A stretch of 64,000 nt of DNA from Streptomyces bambusae (GCF_020532645.1 NZ_JAJAUZ010000004.1:62001-126000); one strand, 5' to 3'. Shown: positions 36,988 through 46,249, counted from the stretch's first letter. Notes: generated from the letters alone by a model not told the origin. A program made the numbers and translations.

Positions 36988-39729
36988 GTGGCGGCGACGG
37001 GGAACGCTGACACGAGCGTCGGACGCGGTGAGCTCATCGAGACCGTCGGACGTGCGCTGACCACGCACGGACGCGCGATCCTGACCGGCCCGGCCGGCGT
37101 GGGCAAGAGCACTGTGGCCGACGCCCTCGCCGCGGCAGCCACCGCGCGCGGCGAATCCGTACTGCGGCTGGCCCCCGAGGCCGCCGACCGCTGGATACCC
37201 GAGGCCTCCGCCGCCGCGCTGCTCGCCTCCGTACCCACCACCGCCCTCGACCGGCTCGCCGGACCCCAGCGGACCGCCGTCGCCTGGCTGCGCCGCGAAA
37301 CCGACGCCCCGCGCGCCGGCCGCGACCACGTCGCCCTCCGGCTCGCCGTCGTCGCCGTCCTGCGCACCCTCTCCGCCACCGACCCCGTCCTCCTCGTCGT
37401 CGACAACGCCCAATGGCTCGACATCGAGACCACCGACCTGCTGCGCTTCGCCCTGCGCCTCACCCCGCCCCGGGTCCGCGTCCTCGTCGCCGAATGCGTC
37501 CAGGGCGGCGCCTCCGTCGCCGAATCCCTCTGCGGCCCCGGCACCCCCGGCCGCCGGGTCCCCCCGCTCGGCGCCGACGACCTCGCCGAACTCCTCGTAC
37601 GCCACGGCCTGCCCGCCCGCCTCGCCGGCCGCATCCACCAGGCCAGCGGCGGCAACCCCCGGCTCGCCCTCGCCCTCGGCCGCTCCCTCGCCGAAGCCCG
37701 CGAAGGCGTCCACCACGCCGACCCGCTGCCCATCTCCGGCCAGGCCCGCGAAGTCGCCCGCCGGCTGCTCGCCGAAGCACCCGCCCGCACCCACCCCACC
37801 CTGCTGCTCGCCGCCCTCGCCGCCCGCCCCACCACCACCCTGCTCCGCCGGGCCGGCCGCCCCGACGCCGAAGCCGAGCTCACCGACGCCGAACGCGCCG
37901 GACTCGTGACCGTCGGCGAGGACGGCGCCGTCGCCTTCACCGCCGGAGCCCTGCCCTCCGCCCTCGCCGCCGACGCCGGCTGGCCCGACCGGGCCGCCGG
38001 CCACGCCGCCCTCGCCGCCGCCGTCGACGACCCCGTCGAAGCCGTACGCCACCGCGCCCTCGCCACCGACACCACCGACGAGCCGCTCGCCGAGGAAGTC
38101 GCCCAGGCCGCCGCCGCCTGCCGCCGCCGAGGCAACCGGGCCCTCGCCGCCGAACTCGGCATGCTCGCCGCCGAACGCACCCCCGTCGACCGGCCCGACG
38201 CCGCCCTCGCCCGCCTCGTCGCAGCCGCCGAGGACGCCGGCTGCGCCGGCCGCGCCGACCTCGCCCGCCGCGCCACCCGCGCCGTCCTCGCCCGCGACTC
38301 CTCGCCCACCGACCGGGTCCGCGCCCGCCTCGCCGTCATCGACGCCGCCGGCCAGGCCCTCGCCGACCTCGACGAGACGTTCGCCCACGCCATGGACGAC
38401 GCCGCCGACGACCCCGCCCTGCTCGCCGCCGTCCAGCTCCGCCTCGCCTGGAAACTCAACCTCAGCGACGGGGACCCCGTGCGCTCCTGCGCCGTCGCCG
38501 CCCACGCCGGGGAACTCGCCGCCGCCGGCGGAGACCCCGGCGCCGAGGCCATGGCCCTGACCGTACGGGCCCGCATGGGCCGCATCCTCGGCGATCCGGA
38601 CGCCGAGGAGATCCTCGCCGAGGCCCTCGCCCTGCCCGACCCCGAAGTGCCGCTCGTCATGCGCAACGCGCCGCAGTTCCTCGCCGTCCGGCACGCCTTC
38701 TTCGACGACCGGCTCGCCGACGCCCGCAGCCAGCTGCTCGTGCTGCTGCCCGCCGTCGAACGCTCCGGCTCCGCCGAAGACGTCTTCGAAGTCCTCCGCA
38801 GCTTCACCGAGGTCGAGCTGCGGCGCGGCCGGTGCGCCGCCGGCGCCGGGCACGCCCGCCGCGCCCTGGAACTCACCATCGACGCCGGCCTCTCCCCGGG
38901 ACCCGCCTGGTACGTCGCCGCCATGGCCGAAGCCACAGGCGGCAGCTTCGCCCGCGCCACCGCCTACGCCCGCCGCGGAATCCAGGCCTCCGAGGAGGAA
39001 CGCGACCTCGTCTTCCTCTCCCGCAGCCTTTACGCCCTCGGCCTCGTCGAACTCGCCATGGGGGAGACCGCCAAGGCCGTCGCCACCCTCCGCCGCGTCG
39101 CCGAACTCGAAGCCGCCCAGCAGGTCGTCGACCCCTCCATCCTGCGCTGGCACGGCGAACTCGCCGAGGCACTGGTCGCCGCCGACGAACCCGACGAGGC
39201 GGGCCGGCTGATCGACTCCGTGGGCGCCGTCGCCGCCGAGCTGGGCCGCACCGGGGTCCTCGCCGCCCTCGACCGGGCCCGCGGCCTGCTGCTCTCCGCC
39301 TCCGGGGAACCCGCCGGGGCCGTCGCCCTCCTCGAATGCACCGCCGACCGGTTCGACGCCCTCGACCTGCCGCTGGAACGCGGCCGTACGCTGCTGGCGC
39401 TGGCCCGCGTCGAACGCCGCCGGCGGCGCCGGGCCCCGGCCCGGGCCGCCCTGCTGGCCGCCGCCGACGTGTTCACCCGGGCGGGCGCCAAGCCCTGGGC
39501 GGAACTCGCCCGGGAAGCACCCGCCGGCGGCCCCGACCACCCGGGTGCGGCCGCCCTCACCGATGCGGAGACCCGGCTGGCGCTGCTCGTCAGCCAGGGG
39601 GCCAGCAACCAGGAGGCCGCCGACAAGCTGTTCGTCAGCGTCAAGACGGTCGAGGCCCGGCTGACCCGGATCTACCAGAAGCTGGACGTACGGTCACGGG
39701 CCCAGCTGGCCACGGCACTGCGACGGTGA
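36988..39729 (+). CDS. large AAA-type LuxR-family regulator
   Basis: A 913-residue LAL/MalT-type regulator. The P-loop GPAGVGKSTVADAL is near residue 34, the Walker B-like PVLLVVDNAQWLD near 133, a long helical repeat region spans about 330-840, and the C-terminal LuxR HTH is LTDAETRLALLVSQGASNQEAADKLFVSVKTVEARLTRIYQKLDVRSRAQLATALRR. Such proteins are ATP-dependent activators of antibiotic, sugar or developmental genes, but no biosynthetic cluster is adjacent. GTG at 36988; upstream GTG codons are out of frame. Confidence 0.93.
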   Translation: MAATGNADTSVGRGELIETVGRALTTHGRAILTGPAGVGKSTVADALAAAATARGESVLRLAPEAADRWIPEASAAALLASVPTTALDRLAGPQRTAVAWLRRETDAPRAGRDHVALRLAVVAVLRTLSATDPVLLVVDNAQWLDIETTDLLRFALRLTPPRVRVLVAECVQGGASVAESLCGPGTPGRRVPPLGADDLAELLVRHGLPARLAGRIHQASGGNPRLALALGRSLAEAREGVHHADPLPISGQAREVARRLLAEAPARTHPTLLLAALAARPTTTLLRRAGRPDAEAELTDAERAGLVTVGEDGAVAFTAGALPSALAADAGWPDRAAGHAALAAAVDDPVEAVRHRALATDTTDEPLAEEVAQAAAACRRRGNRALAAELGMLAAERTPVDRPDAALARLVAAAEDAGCAGRADLARRATRAVLARDSSPTDRVRARLAVIDAAGQALADLDETFAHAMDDAADDPALLAAVQLRLAWKLNLSDGDPVRSCAVAAHAGELAAAGGDPGAEAMALTVRARMGRILGDPDAEEILAEALALPDPEVPLVMRNAPQFLAVRHAFFDDRLADARSQLLVLLPAVERSGSAEDVFEVLRSFTEVELRRGRCAAGAGHARRALELTIDAGLSPGPAWYVAAMAEATGGSFARATAYARRGIQASEEERDLVFLSRSLYALGLVELAMGETAKAVATLRRVAELEAAQQVVDPSILRWHGELAEALVAADEPDEAGRLIDSVGAVAAELGRTGVLAALDRARGLLLSASGEPAGAVALLECTADRFDALDLPLERGRTLLALARVERRRRRRAPARAALLAAADVFTRAGAKPWAELAREAPAGGPDHPGAAALTDAETRLALLVSQGASNQEAADKLFVSVKTVEARLTRIYQKLDVRSRAQLATALRR

Positions 39730-39905
39730 GCAGCGCTCCCCTGCGGGACCGGTGCTCCGGCGCGGCGGGACCGGTGCTCCGAGGCGGGACCGGTGCTCCG
39801 GTGTGTGAGCGGTGCTCTCGTGACGGAGGGGCGCTCGGCTGGGTGAGCGGTGCTCCGACGGCGGCGCGGCGCTCCGGTGTGTGAGCGGTGCTCCGCCGGC
39901 GGGTC
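39727..39905. repeat. degenerate ~20-bp tandem repeat array
   Basis: Eight or nine imperfect copies of a unit with core GCGGTGCTCCG fill the gap between the LuxR and CDF genes. Sub-types are GCGGGACCGGTGCTCCG (three copies) and GTGTGAGCGGTGCTC (two exact copies, plus GGTGAGCGGTGCTCCG). No open frame is convincing here on either strand, although the minus-strand frames also read as peptide repeats (…EHRS…GAP…). Confidence 0.85.
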
Positions 39906-39948
39906 GTGAGGGGAGGCGGAACCGGGTGGGGCGTGGTCCGATGTGATC

Positions 39949-40875
39949 ATGGGTCACGACCACGGCGCTCCCACCGCAGCAGGCGGCACGCTCACGGGCG
40001 GCCACCGCAAACGGCTCGTGTGGACCATCTGCATCAGCACGGCCATCACCCTCATCCAGGTGATCGGCTCCCTGATCTCCGGCAGCCTCGCCCTGCTCGC
40101 CGACGCCGCCCACAGCCTCACCGACGCCGTCGGCGTCTCCCTCGCCCTCGGCGCCGTCACCCTCGCCCAACGCGCCCCCACCCCCCGCCGCACCTTCGGC
40201 TTCTACCGCGTCGAGATCTTCTCCGCCGTCCTCAACGCCCTCCTGCTCCTCGGCATCTTCGTCTGGGTGCTGTGGTCGGCGATCCGCCGGTTCAGCGAAC
40301 CCGTCGAGGTCAAGGGCGGGCTGATGTTCGCCATCGCCGTCCTCGGTCTCGCCGCCAACCTCGTCGGACTGTGGCTGCTGCGCGACGCCAAGGACCAGAG
40401 CCTCAACCTGCGCGGGGCCTACCTGGAGGTGCTCGGCGACGCCCTCGGCTCCGTCGCCGTCATCGTCGGAGGCCTCGTCATCCTCCTCACCGGCTGGCAG
40501 ACGGCCGACCCCATCGCCTCGATCGTCATCGGCGTACTGATCGTGCCCCGCGCGTACGGGCTGCTACGCGACGCCACCCACGTACTGCTGGAGGCGACCC
40601 CGCAGGACATGGACATCGCCGAGGTGCGGCGGCACCTGCTGGAGGAGCCGGGCGTGGTCGGCGTACACGACCTGCACGCCTGGACCGTCACCTCCGGCAT
40701 GCCCGTACTCACGGCCCACGTGGTCGTCGCCGACGCCACCCTGCGCAGCGAGGACCACGGCCACCTGCTCACCCGGCTCCAGTCCTGCCTGGGCGACCAC
40801 TTCGACCTCGCCCACTCGACGCTGCAACTGGAACCCGCGGGGCACCGGGAAGCGGTGCACGTGCTGCACGAGTAG
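39949..40875 (+). CDS. cation diffusion facilitator (CDF) metal exporter
   Basis: A 308-residue CDF transporter with six membrane helices and a C-terminal ferredoxin-like cytoplasmic domain (from about residue 210). The N-terminus starts MGHDHG. Helix II holds HSLTD (the HxxxD metal site: LLADAAHSLTDAVG), while helix V reads EVLGD, giving ExxxD where Zn-specific exporters have HxxxD. FGFYRVEIFSAVLN is the family signature loop. Probable export of Zn or a related divalent metal. The ATG at 39949 has no nearby Shine-Dalgarno site. Confidence 0.92.
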   Translation: MGHDHGAPTAAGGTLTGGHRKRLVWTICISTAITLIQVIGSLISGSLALLADAAHSLTDAVGVSLALGAVTLAQRAPTPRRTFGFYRVEIFSAVLNALLLLGIFVWVLWSAIRRFSEPVEVKGGLMFAIAVLGLAANLVGLWLLRDAKDQSLNLRGAYLEVLGDALGSVAVIVGGLVILLTGWQTADPIASIVIGVLIVPRAYGLLRDATHVLLEATPQDMDIAEVRRHLLEEPGVVGVHDLHAWTVTSGMPVLTAHVVVADATLRSEDHGHLLTRLQSCLGDHFDLAHSTLQLEPAGHREAVHVLHE

Positions 40876-41027
40876 GCGGTGCGCGTAGCGTTGGGTAGGG
40901 GTGGCGTCGCCCTGTGCTGCGCTCCAATGTCGCTTGAAGCCAAGTGATTTGATCATGTGTCGGATGTCTACCTAGCATTGGGCGCTCCCCCCACCCCAGC
41001 CGCCGCCCAGCCCTCCAGGACACCCCG

Positions 41028-42284
41028 ATGCGCAACCAGCGGATATTCACCGCGACCGCCCTCCTCGCCGCCCTCGCCACCACCGTCACCGGGTGCCGTG
41101 ACACGCAGGCCGGCTCCGTCGCCGCCGACGGCACCGCCGCCGCGCCGGCCCGTTCGGCGTCCCCGGCAACGGCCGCCGGTGCCGCCGGTGCGACCGGAGG
41201 GGGAGCGGCCGCCGCGGGACGGAGCGGGCTGGACGACGTACGGACGCTGGAGGACGCACAGCGGTACGTGCGGCAGTGGCGGGCCCAGTGCGAGGACCTC
41301 TCGAACGCGCCCACGGACTCGCGGCTGCCGCTGACCGACCTGACCAACGTCGGCCGGTGGGGCGTCACCGAGCGGGGCGTGTGCAGCGACCGGGTCGAGG
41401 ACGGTGAGCTGATCTTCTACATGACCTCGGACATGAAGGCCTTCCAGGCCGGATACAAGAAGCGCGTCCGCGAGCGGATCGACGCCGGCGACACCGACTA
41501 CGGGATGATGAGCCGGGTCTTCGTCGGCAAGCACTTCGCCGTCACCCCCACCTCCACCCGCACGGCGCTGGAACTCGCCAAGTCCGACCTGCGGGTCCTG
41601 ACGTGCAACCCCTTCTTCGGAGTGCCCCGCAAGTACAAGAAGGAGAAGGCGCTCGTCGAGCACTGCGTCCTCAGTGACTGGGTGGGTGCCGAGAACGACG
41701 AGGGCAGCCCCAACTTCGACCGGCCGCAGCAGGGCCCCTCGGGCGAACTCGGGCAGCCGAAGCAGGGCACCGGCGGCCTCGCACAGGCCGGCAGCCTCGC
41801 CGAACTGAAGAAGCTCGTCCACCCGAACCTGGTCGACTGCACCAACATGTACACCGACGCCGAGTCGATCGGGGTGCGCTCCATCGACTACAACCCGGCC
41901 GTCACGGATGACGACTGGCGCTCCTGGGGGATCAAGGACCGCGCGATCTGCGGACAGCTCGGCGGCGCCCGGCGCGCCCACAACCTCAACTGGCTCAGCA
42001 CCGTGCGCGACATGAAGGTGCTCCAGACGAAGGCGAGGGACGCCCAGCAGGAAGACCTCAAGGACGGCCGGCTCGAGGCCACCACCGCCAAGCTGATGCT
42101 CGGCGGCAACGTCGCCGTGGAGGCCACCGATCCGTCCGTGCGGTTCGGGCTCTACCAGGCCCAGTTCCTCTACCTGAACTGCGAACCCGGCTTCGGCGCC
42201 CCGTCCGGCTACCGCGTGGAGAAGTCCCTGGTGGACGGGTGCGTGCTGACCAACTACGAGAAGGACCACCCGGCTGCCGGGTGA
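41028..42284 (+). CDS. lipoprotein with internally duplicated Cys domain
   Basis: A 418-residue putative lipoprotein: signal peptide with lipobox TVTGC (Cys about residue 23), an Ala/Gly-rich linker to about 65, and two homologous halves. Matching segments are WGVTERGVCSD / WGIKDRAICGQ and CNPFFGVPRKYKKEKALVEHCVLSDW / CEPGFGAPSGYRVEKSLVDGCVLTNY, with conserved Cys pairs in both. I recognise no named family. ATG at 41028 follows CCAGGACA. A MerR-type regulator gene follows 37 bases later on the same strand, so they may be co-transcribed. Confidence 0.82.
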   Translation: MRNQRIFTATALLAALATTVTGCRDTQAGSVAADGTAAAPARSASPATAAGAAGATGGGAAAAGRSGLDDVRTLEDAQRYVRQWRAQCEDLSNAPTDSRLPLTDLTNVGRWGVTERGVCSDRVEDGELIFYMTSDMKAFQAGYKKRVRERIDAGDTDYGMMSRVFVGKHFAVTPTSTRTALELAKSDLRVLTCNPFFGVPRKYKKEKALVEHCVLSDWVGAENDEGSPNFDRPQQGPSGELGQPKQGTGGLAQAGSLAELKKLVHPNLVDCTNMYTDAESIGVRSIDYNPAVTDDDWRSWGIKDRAICGQLGGARRAHNLNWLSTVRDMKVLQTKARDAQQEDLKDGRLEATTAKLMLGGNVAVEATDPSVRFGLYQAQFLYLNCEPGFGAPSGYRVEKSLVDGCVLTNYEKDHPAAG

Positions 42285-42321
42285 CGTACGGTGGAGGGCC
42301 GCTGAGGGGGGTGCGTGCGCC

Positions 42322-43302
42322 GTGGTGGCCGAGGTCGGTGAAGTTGCTTGGAGTATTGGGGAGTTGGCCGAGCGTGCCGGGGTGACCGTCAAGGCGGTCA
42401 GGTTCTACTCGGATGCCGGACTGCTCCCCGAGGCGGGACGGAGCGGCGGTGGCCACCGCCGCTACGGGGAACCGGCGTTGGACCGGCTGCTGCTCATCCG
42501 GTCGCTGCGCACCCTCGACCTGCCGGTGTCCGACGTCGGCCGGGTGCTGGAGCGGGACGACCTCAAGGACGACGTGCTCGAGGACGTCATCGCCGACCGG
42601 CTGCGCGACGTGGGATCGCAACTCACGGCGCTGCGCTGGCGCGAGGCCGCCCTGCAGATCGTCCACGCAGCCCCGCCGGGTGAACGGGCCGAGCGGCTGA
42701 GGTTGGTGGGGGCGGTTTCCGCGCCGCCCAGCACCGATGTGATGGCCGGGTTCTGGCGAGGGCTGCTGCCGCCGCGGCTGTCGGTGAGACTGCGGTCCGC
42801 GATCGTCGAAGCGGCGGTGCCGCAGCCGCCCTCGGACCCGACTCCGCAGCAGGTGCTGGCATTCGCGCGCCTCCATGCACTGGTGGCGGAGGTGCTGCCG
42901 TTCCTGGCCTCCTGCCGCCCCGGAGTGCGCGGGGTCGAGGGCGAATTGCACCCGGATGTGCTGTACGGCGGACTCGGGCAGGCGTACGACATCGCGGCGG
43001 GGGAGCTGCGCGCCGGGCGGGCACCGGGGGACGGCGCCTCGCTGGATGCGTTCGTCGGGGCGCACGCAGACGCCCGGGGAGTGAAGGACACGCCCGGGTT
43101 CCGGCTGGAGTTGGGGCAGCTGCTGGACCGCAGCTCGGATCCGTTCCTCGACCGGTACTGGGACCTGGCGGCGCAGGTGGCAGGGGTGCCGGGTGAGGCG
43201 GCGGAACCCAATATGGGGGCCGCGCACGGCTGGTTGCGGGCAGCGCTGGAGCGGGGGACCGAAGTGGGGCCGGAGGGCTTCCGGGCGGGTGGCGAGGCGT
43301 AG
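42322..43302 (+). CDS. MerR-family regulator with large C-terminal domain
   Basis: A 326-residue regulator. The N-terminal MerR winged helix is clear (WSIGELAERAGVTVKAVRFYSDAGLLPEAGRSGGGHRRYGEPALDRLLLIRSLRTLDLPVSDVGRVLERDD). The remaining roughly 200 residues are helical, with an 'HADARGVKDTPGFRLELGQLL' segment, and form an effector domain I cannot name. The GTG at 42322 follows TGAGGGGGG. The only neighbour on the same strand is the duplicated lipoprotein upstream. Confidence 0.88.
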   Translation: MVAEVGEVAWSIGELAERAGVTVKAVRFYSDAGLLPEAGRSGGGHRRYGEPALDRLLLIRSLRTLDLPVSDVGRVLERDDLKDDVLEDVIADRLRDVGSQLTALRWREAALQIVHAAPPGERAERLRLVGAVSAPPSTDVMAGFWRGLLPPRLSVRLRSAIVEAAVPQPPSDPTPQQVLAFARLHALVAEVLPFLASCRPGVRGVEGELHPDVLYGGLGQAYDIAAGELRAGRAPGDGASLDAFVGAHADARGVKDTPGFRLELGQLLDRSSDPFLDRYWDLAAQVAGVPGEAAEPNMGAAHGWLRAALERGTEVGPEGFRAGGEA

Positions 43303-43508
43303 GACGCGTGGTCCCCGTGACGTACGTGCCGGGGGCCGCCGGGGAAGAGAACGGTTGTTTGCCGGGCGTTAATCCGATCTACTGCTGCCGTGTCTGCCAG
43401 GCAGGCATATGCAGGAATGCGTGCCCAGGACCCCGCCCCGTCATGTACGCGGGACCGGACCGAGGCGGCGCATGACCGAGTTTTTGCACGCGAGCCCCGG
43501 GAGGCACG

Positions 43509-45224
43509 ATGAGCGCGGATCCGGTGAAACGACGGGGCCGGAGACGGCCCTCCTCACACCGGCGCAAGGGCGCGGGCGGCAAGCGGTCGCTGCTGGCCTT
43601 CCTCATCGCGGGCTTCCTGCTCGTCGGCGCGTTCGCCGCCACCGGAATCGCCTGGGACCCGTTCCCGGCCGGCGGGAGCGGGGAGAGGAAGGACCGGGCG
43701 GAACCGGAGATCGGACAGCCCTGGTCCACCGGGCCCGGCGACGGGCGCGGCGGCGGACCGGGCGAGGTGACCTCCTACCCGAAGCCGGGCGCGTCGGGCG
43801 GCCCGAGCCGGCCCGGCCGTACGGTGCCGCCCACCGAGCCGCCCGGCGGCACACCCGACGGGACGCGGCGGCCCAGCGAGGCGCTGCCGTTCAACCTGCC
43901 GCCGGCCGCCGAACTGCGCAAGAGCGGCAAACTGGTCTTCGCGCACTACTTCACCCCCTACCCGCTGTCCCTGGACAACGCCCGCTCCGAGCGCGACTAC
44001 TACACGCGCAACTACCTCAACCCGGCGGGAGAGAGCGGGAAGCATCAGCGGTACGGCGGACTGCTGCGCGACCGGCCGCTGCCGGTGGCGCCGAAGGCCG
44101 GTAACTGGGAACTGGCCAACCTGAAGGAAGAAGTGCGCACCGCGCGCGACGCCGGGCTCGACGGCTTCACCCTCGACATGCTGTCGCTGTCGGGGAAGAA
44201 CTGGGAACGGTCCGTGATGCTGCTGGAGGCAGCACGGTCCGTGGACTCCCGGTTCAAGATCATGCTGATGCCGGACATGACGTCGCTGAACACCGACCCG
44301 GCCGGCCTCGCCCATGCGGTCGCGAAGCTGGCGGCCTCGCCGGCAGCGCACCGGCTGGGCGACGGGCGGCTCGTCGTCTCGCCGTTCAAGGCGGAGGCGA
44401 AGTCGGTGGACTGGTGGCGCCAGTTCATGGCGGAACTGAAGCAACGGCACGGAATTCGGACGGCGTTCGTGCCGCTCTTCCTCGATTTCGGCGCCCACAG
44501 CGGGGAGTTCGCCCCCATCAGTTACGGGTTCTCCGAGTGGGGGAGCCGGTCGTACGTCGGGCAGGAGAGCGCCAGCCGCGACGTGCGGCGGGCCCATGGG
44601 ATGGGGAAGAAGTGGATGCAGCCGGTGTCCGTACAGGACGCCCGGCCCAACCAGGGCATCTACGACGAGGCCGGCAACACGGCCACCCTGCGCGCCACCT
44701 GGAACCACGCGATCGACGACGGCGCGGACTGGGTCCAGCTGACGACGTGGAACGACTACTCGGAGGGCAGCCACTTCGCACCCTCGCTCCACAACGGGCA
44801 CACCTACCTGGACCTCACCTCCTACTACCTGACCCGCTTCAAGACCGGCACCTGGCCGAAGATCCTCCGGGACACCCTGTACCTGACGTCCCGCGTCCAG
44901 TTCGCCTCGGCCGACCCGACGGGACGGCAGTCCCTCGTGATGTCCGTCAGGGGCGGGTCCGCGGCGGCCCGCGACCGGGTGGAAATCCTCAGCTTCCTGA
45001 AGTCACCCGCGACGGTCGGCACCAAGGTCGGCGGAACTGCGGGCAGCCACCGGGCCCCCGGTGGAGTGCACGCGGAACTGATCCCGCTGAGGAGCGGGCT
45101 GAGCTCGGCCACGGCGAGCAGGAACGGGCGGAAGGTGGCCGAGGTCCGGTCGCGGTACGCGGTGTCGAGGGTGGTTGCAGTGCAGGACCTGCAGTATTAC
45201 GGGGTCAGTGGGGGGAGGGGGTAG
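43509..45224 (+). CDS. membrane-anchored GH71-family alpha-1,3-glucanase-like protein
   Basis: A 571-residue protein: Arg/Lys-rich cytosolic N-terminus, a membrane anchor at about residues 27-47, a Pro/Gly-rich extracellular linker to about 130, then a glycoside hydrolase family 71-like domain (LVFAHYFTPYPLSLDN, GLDGFTLDMLSLSGKNW, FKIMLMPDMTSL, and DDGADWVQLTTWNDYSEGSHFAPS). GH71 enzymes cleave alpha-1,3-glucan of fungal walls; the bacterial substrate is uncertain. ATG at 43509 after CGGGAGGCACG. The region before it (43330-43420) has lower GC and probably holds the promoter. Confidence 0.88.
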   Translation: MSADPVKRRGRRRPSSHRRKGAGGKRSLLAFLIAGFLLVGAFAATGIAWDPFPAGGSGERKDRAEPEIGQPWSTGPGDGRGGGPGEVTSYPKPGASGGPSRPGRTVPPTEPPGGTPDGTRRPSEALPFNLPPAAELRKSGKLVFAHYFTPYPLSLDNARSERDYYTRNYLNPAGESGKHQRYGGLLRDRPLPVAPKAGNWELANLKEEVRTARDAGLDGFTLDMLSLSGKNWERSVMLLEAARSVDSRFKIMLMPDMTSLNTDPAGLAHAVAKLAASPAAHRLGDGRLVVSPFKAEAKSVDWWRQFMAELKQRHGIRTAFVPLFLDFGAHSGEFAPISYGFSEWGSRSYVGQESASRDVRRAHGMGKKWMQPVSVQDARPNQGIYDEAGNTATLRATWNHAIDDGADWVQLTTWNDYSEGSHFAPSLHNGHTYLDLTSYYLTRFKTGTWPKILRDTLYLTSRVQFASADPTGRQSLVMSVRGGSAAARDRVEILSFLKSPATVGTKVGGTAGSHRAPGGVHAELIPLRSGLSSATASRNGRKVAEVRSRYAVSRVVAVQDLQYYGVSGGRG

Positions 45225-45252
45225 GAGGGGCGGGGGGTGTTGCGTGGGGGTG

Positions 45253-45323
45253 TTGCGCTTGCGCGGGGTTCCTTCTCCCCCTATCCCGTCGCTGCGGGAC
45301 CGGATCTGCCCTCCGCCCCCGGG
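45253..45323. repeat. dispersed GC-rich repeat, copy 2
   Basis: Second copy of the element at 2227-2299, about 80% identical by eye, starting 29 bases after the GH71 stop codon. Confidence 0.5.
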
Positions 45324-45410
45324 GTGGGGCGGGGTCTGGGGTTGGCGGTGGCGGGGCCGGGCGGGGTTGTGGGGGCTCCGGGGGTTGCCCGCTGGTCTGA
45401 TGGTGTGGTC

Positions 45411-45491
45411 GGCACGGTGGCCGGCGTCAAGGGCGCTTCGCGTCGCTGCGCGATGGCCCTTCGGGCCACCCTTGACTCCGGCCACCGTGCC
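45411..45491. repeat. 81-bp compound palindrome
   Basis: Arms of 23 bases (45411-45433 and 45469-45491) are complementary with one mismatch; the left arm starts GGCACGGTGGCCGG and the right arm ends CCGGCCACCGTGCC. The 35-base centre contains smaller hairpins, including TGGCCC-TTC-GGGCCA. No coding sense in either direction. The architecture (outer stem with inner stems) is like a MITE or REP-type element. Confidence 0.85.
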
Positions 45492-45603
45492 GCCGGTGTC
45501 CAGACCTGCGACCACCCCCCGGAGGGGGAGGGGCGGGCAGGGGGACGGGTGCGGCCGTGGCGTGTCCGGTAGTCCTGCGGGGTGCGGGCGCAGCCTGCGC
45601 CTC

Positions 45604-45767
45604 CGATCGCTACGAAGTCGCCCCGGCCCGGCGGCCGCCGGGCCGGTCAGCGGCTGGGCACAGGCCGCCCACGATCGCTACGCAGCCAATTCCGTATGGC
45701 GGCCGCCGGGCCGGCCGTGGTCGGACATAAGCCGCCCGCGATCGCTGCGTGTGCACCCCGCCGGGCG
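45604..45767. repeat. 67-68-bp degenerate tandem repeat, about 2.4 copies
   Basis: Copies begin CGATCGCTACG at 45604 and 45672 and CGATCGCTGCG at 45739. The first two share GGCGGCCGCCGGGCCGG in the middle and end in an AGCCGCCC/GGCCGCCC motif. Confidence 0.75.
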
Positions 45768-46249
45768 TCTGCCGTCCGCGGGCGTGGACAGCGCTGTGAC
45801 CTGCGGTTTTCTGGCGGGCGCCTGCCCGTCCCGGGAGCGGCTCGCGCTTGCCGTCAATAAAGTGCGCTGAGCGGCCCATCCGGCCCCGTCAGGGGCCCAC
45901 CCCCTCCGGCGGGGGACGGCCGCCAACGAGAGCCGAACCACCCACCAGCGGCTCCGCATCCGGATGCCTTGCACGGGTGGTGCGGGTGGGAGAACACGCC
46001 CGCGCGAAGCGCGGGGCACCCCCGGCGGGGGAAGGCCGCCGATGACGGCCCGGCCCCCGCCGGCCGCGCGACACCCCACCGGCGGCAAGTCGGACACGGA
46101 GACCGCGCCCGGCACGGGCAGCCCCGAACCCCCACAAGCCAAGCGCAGCGAACTGGCATGATCGCAAGCGAACGCCCCGCCCCCACCCGGGCGGCCGCGT
46201 TCAACCGGCTGAACGAACAACGAATGCCGCTACTCCGGAGGCGACCGCC

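Larger units (their letters stand above)
45225..46249. other. 1-kb gene-free, repeat-rich region
   Basis: No open frame here has convincing family sequence or a ribosome-binding site. The region holds a dispersed repeat (45253-45323), a large imperfect palindrome (45411-45491), a 67-68-bp tandem repeat (45604-45767), and a stretch at 45890-46160 with repeated GGCGGGGGA.GGCCGCC blocks. It resembles an accumulation of small non-coding elements rather than a decayed gene. Confidence 0.7.

Noticed and set aside
39672-40170. Reverse frames with repeated EHRS/GAP peptides across the tandem array
   Set aside because: Peptide repeats arise from the DNA repeat; frames overlap two real forward genes and lack initiation signals.
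45003-45515. Reverse frame of 170 codons including the 81-bp palindrome
   Set aside because: Pro/His/Arg-rich low-complexity translation through a palindrome and part of the GH71 gene; no ribosome site.
45225-46249. A degraded transposase or integrase
   Set aside because: I looked for IS-type terminal repeats with a DDE or recombinase remnant and saw none; only short palindromes and tandem repeats are present.
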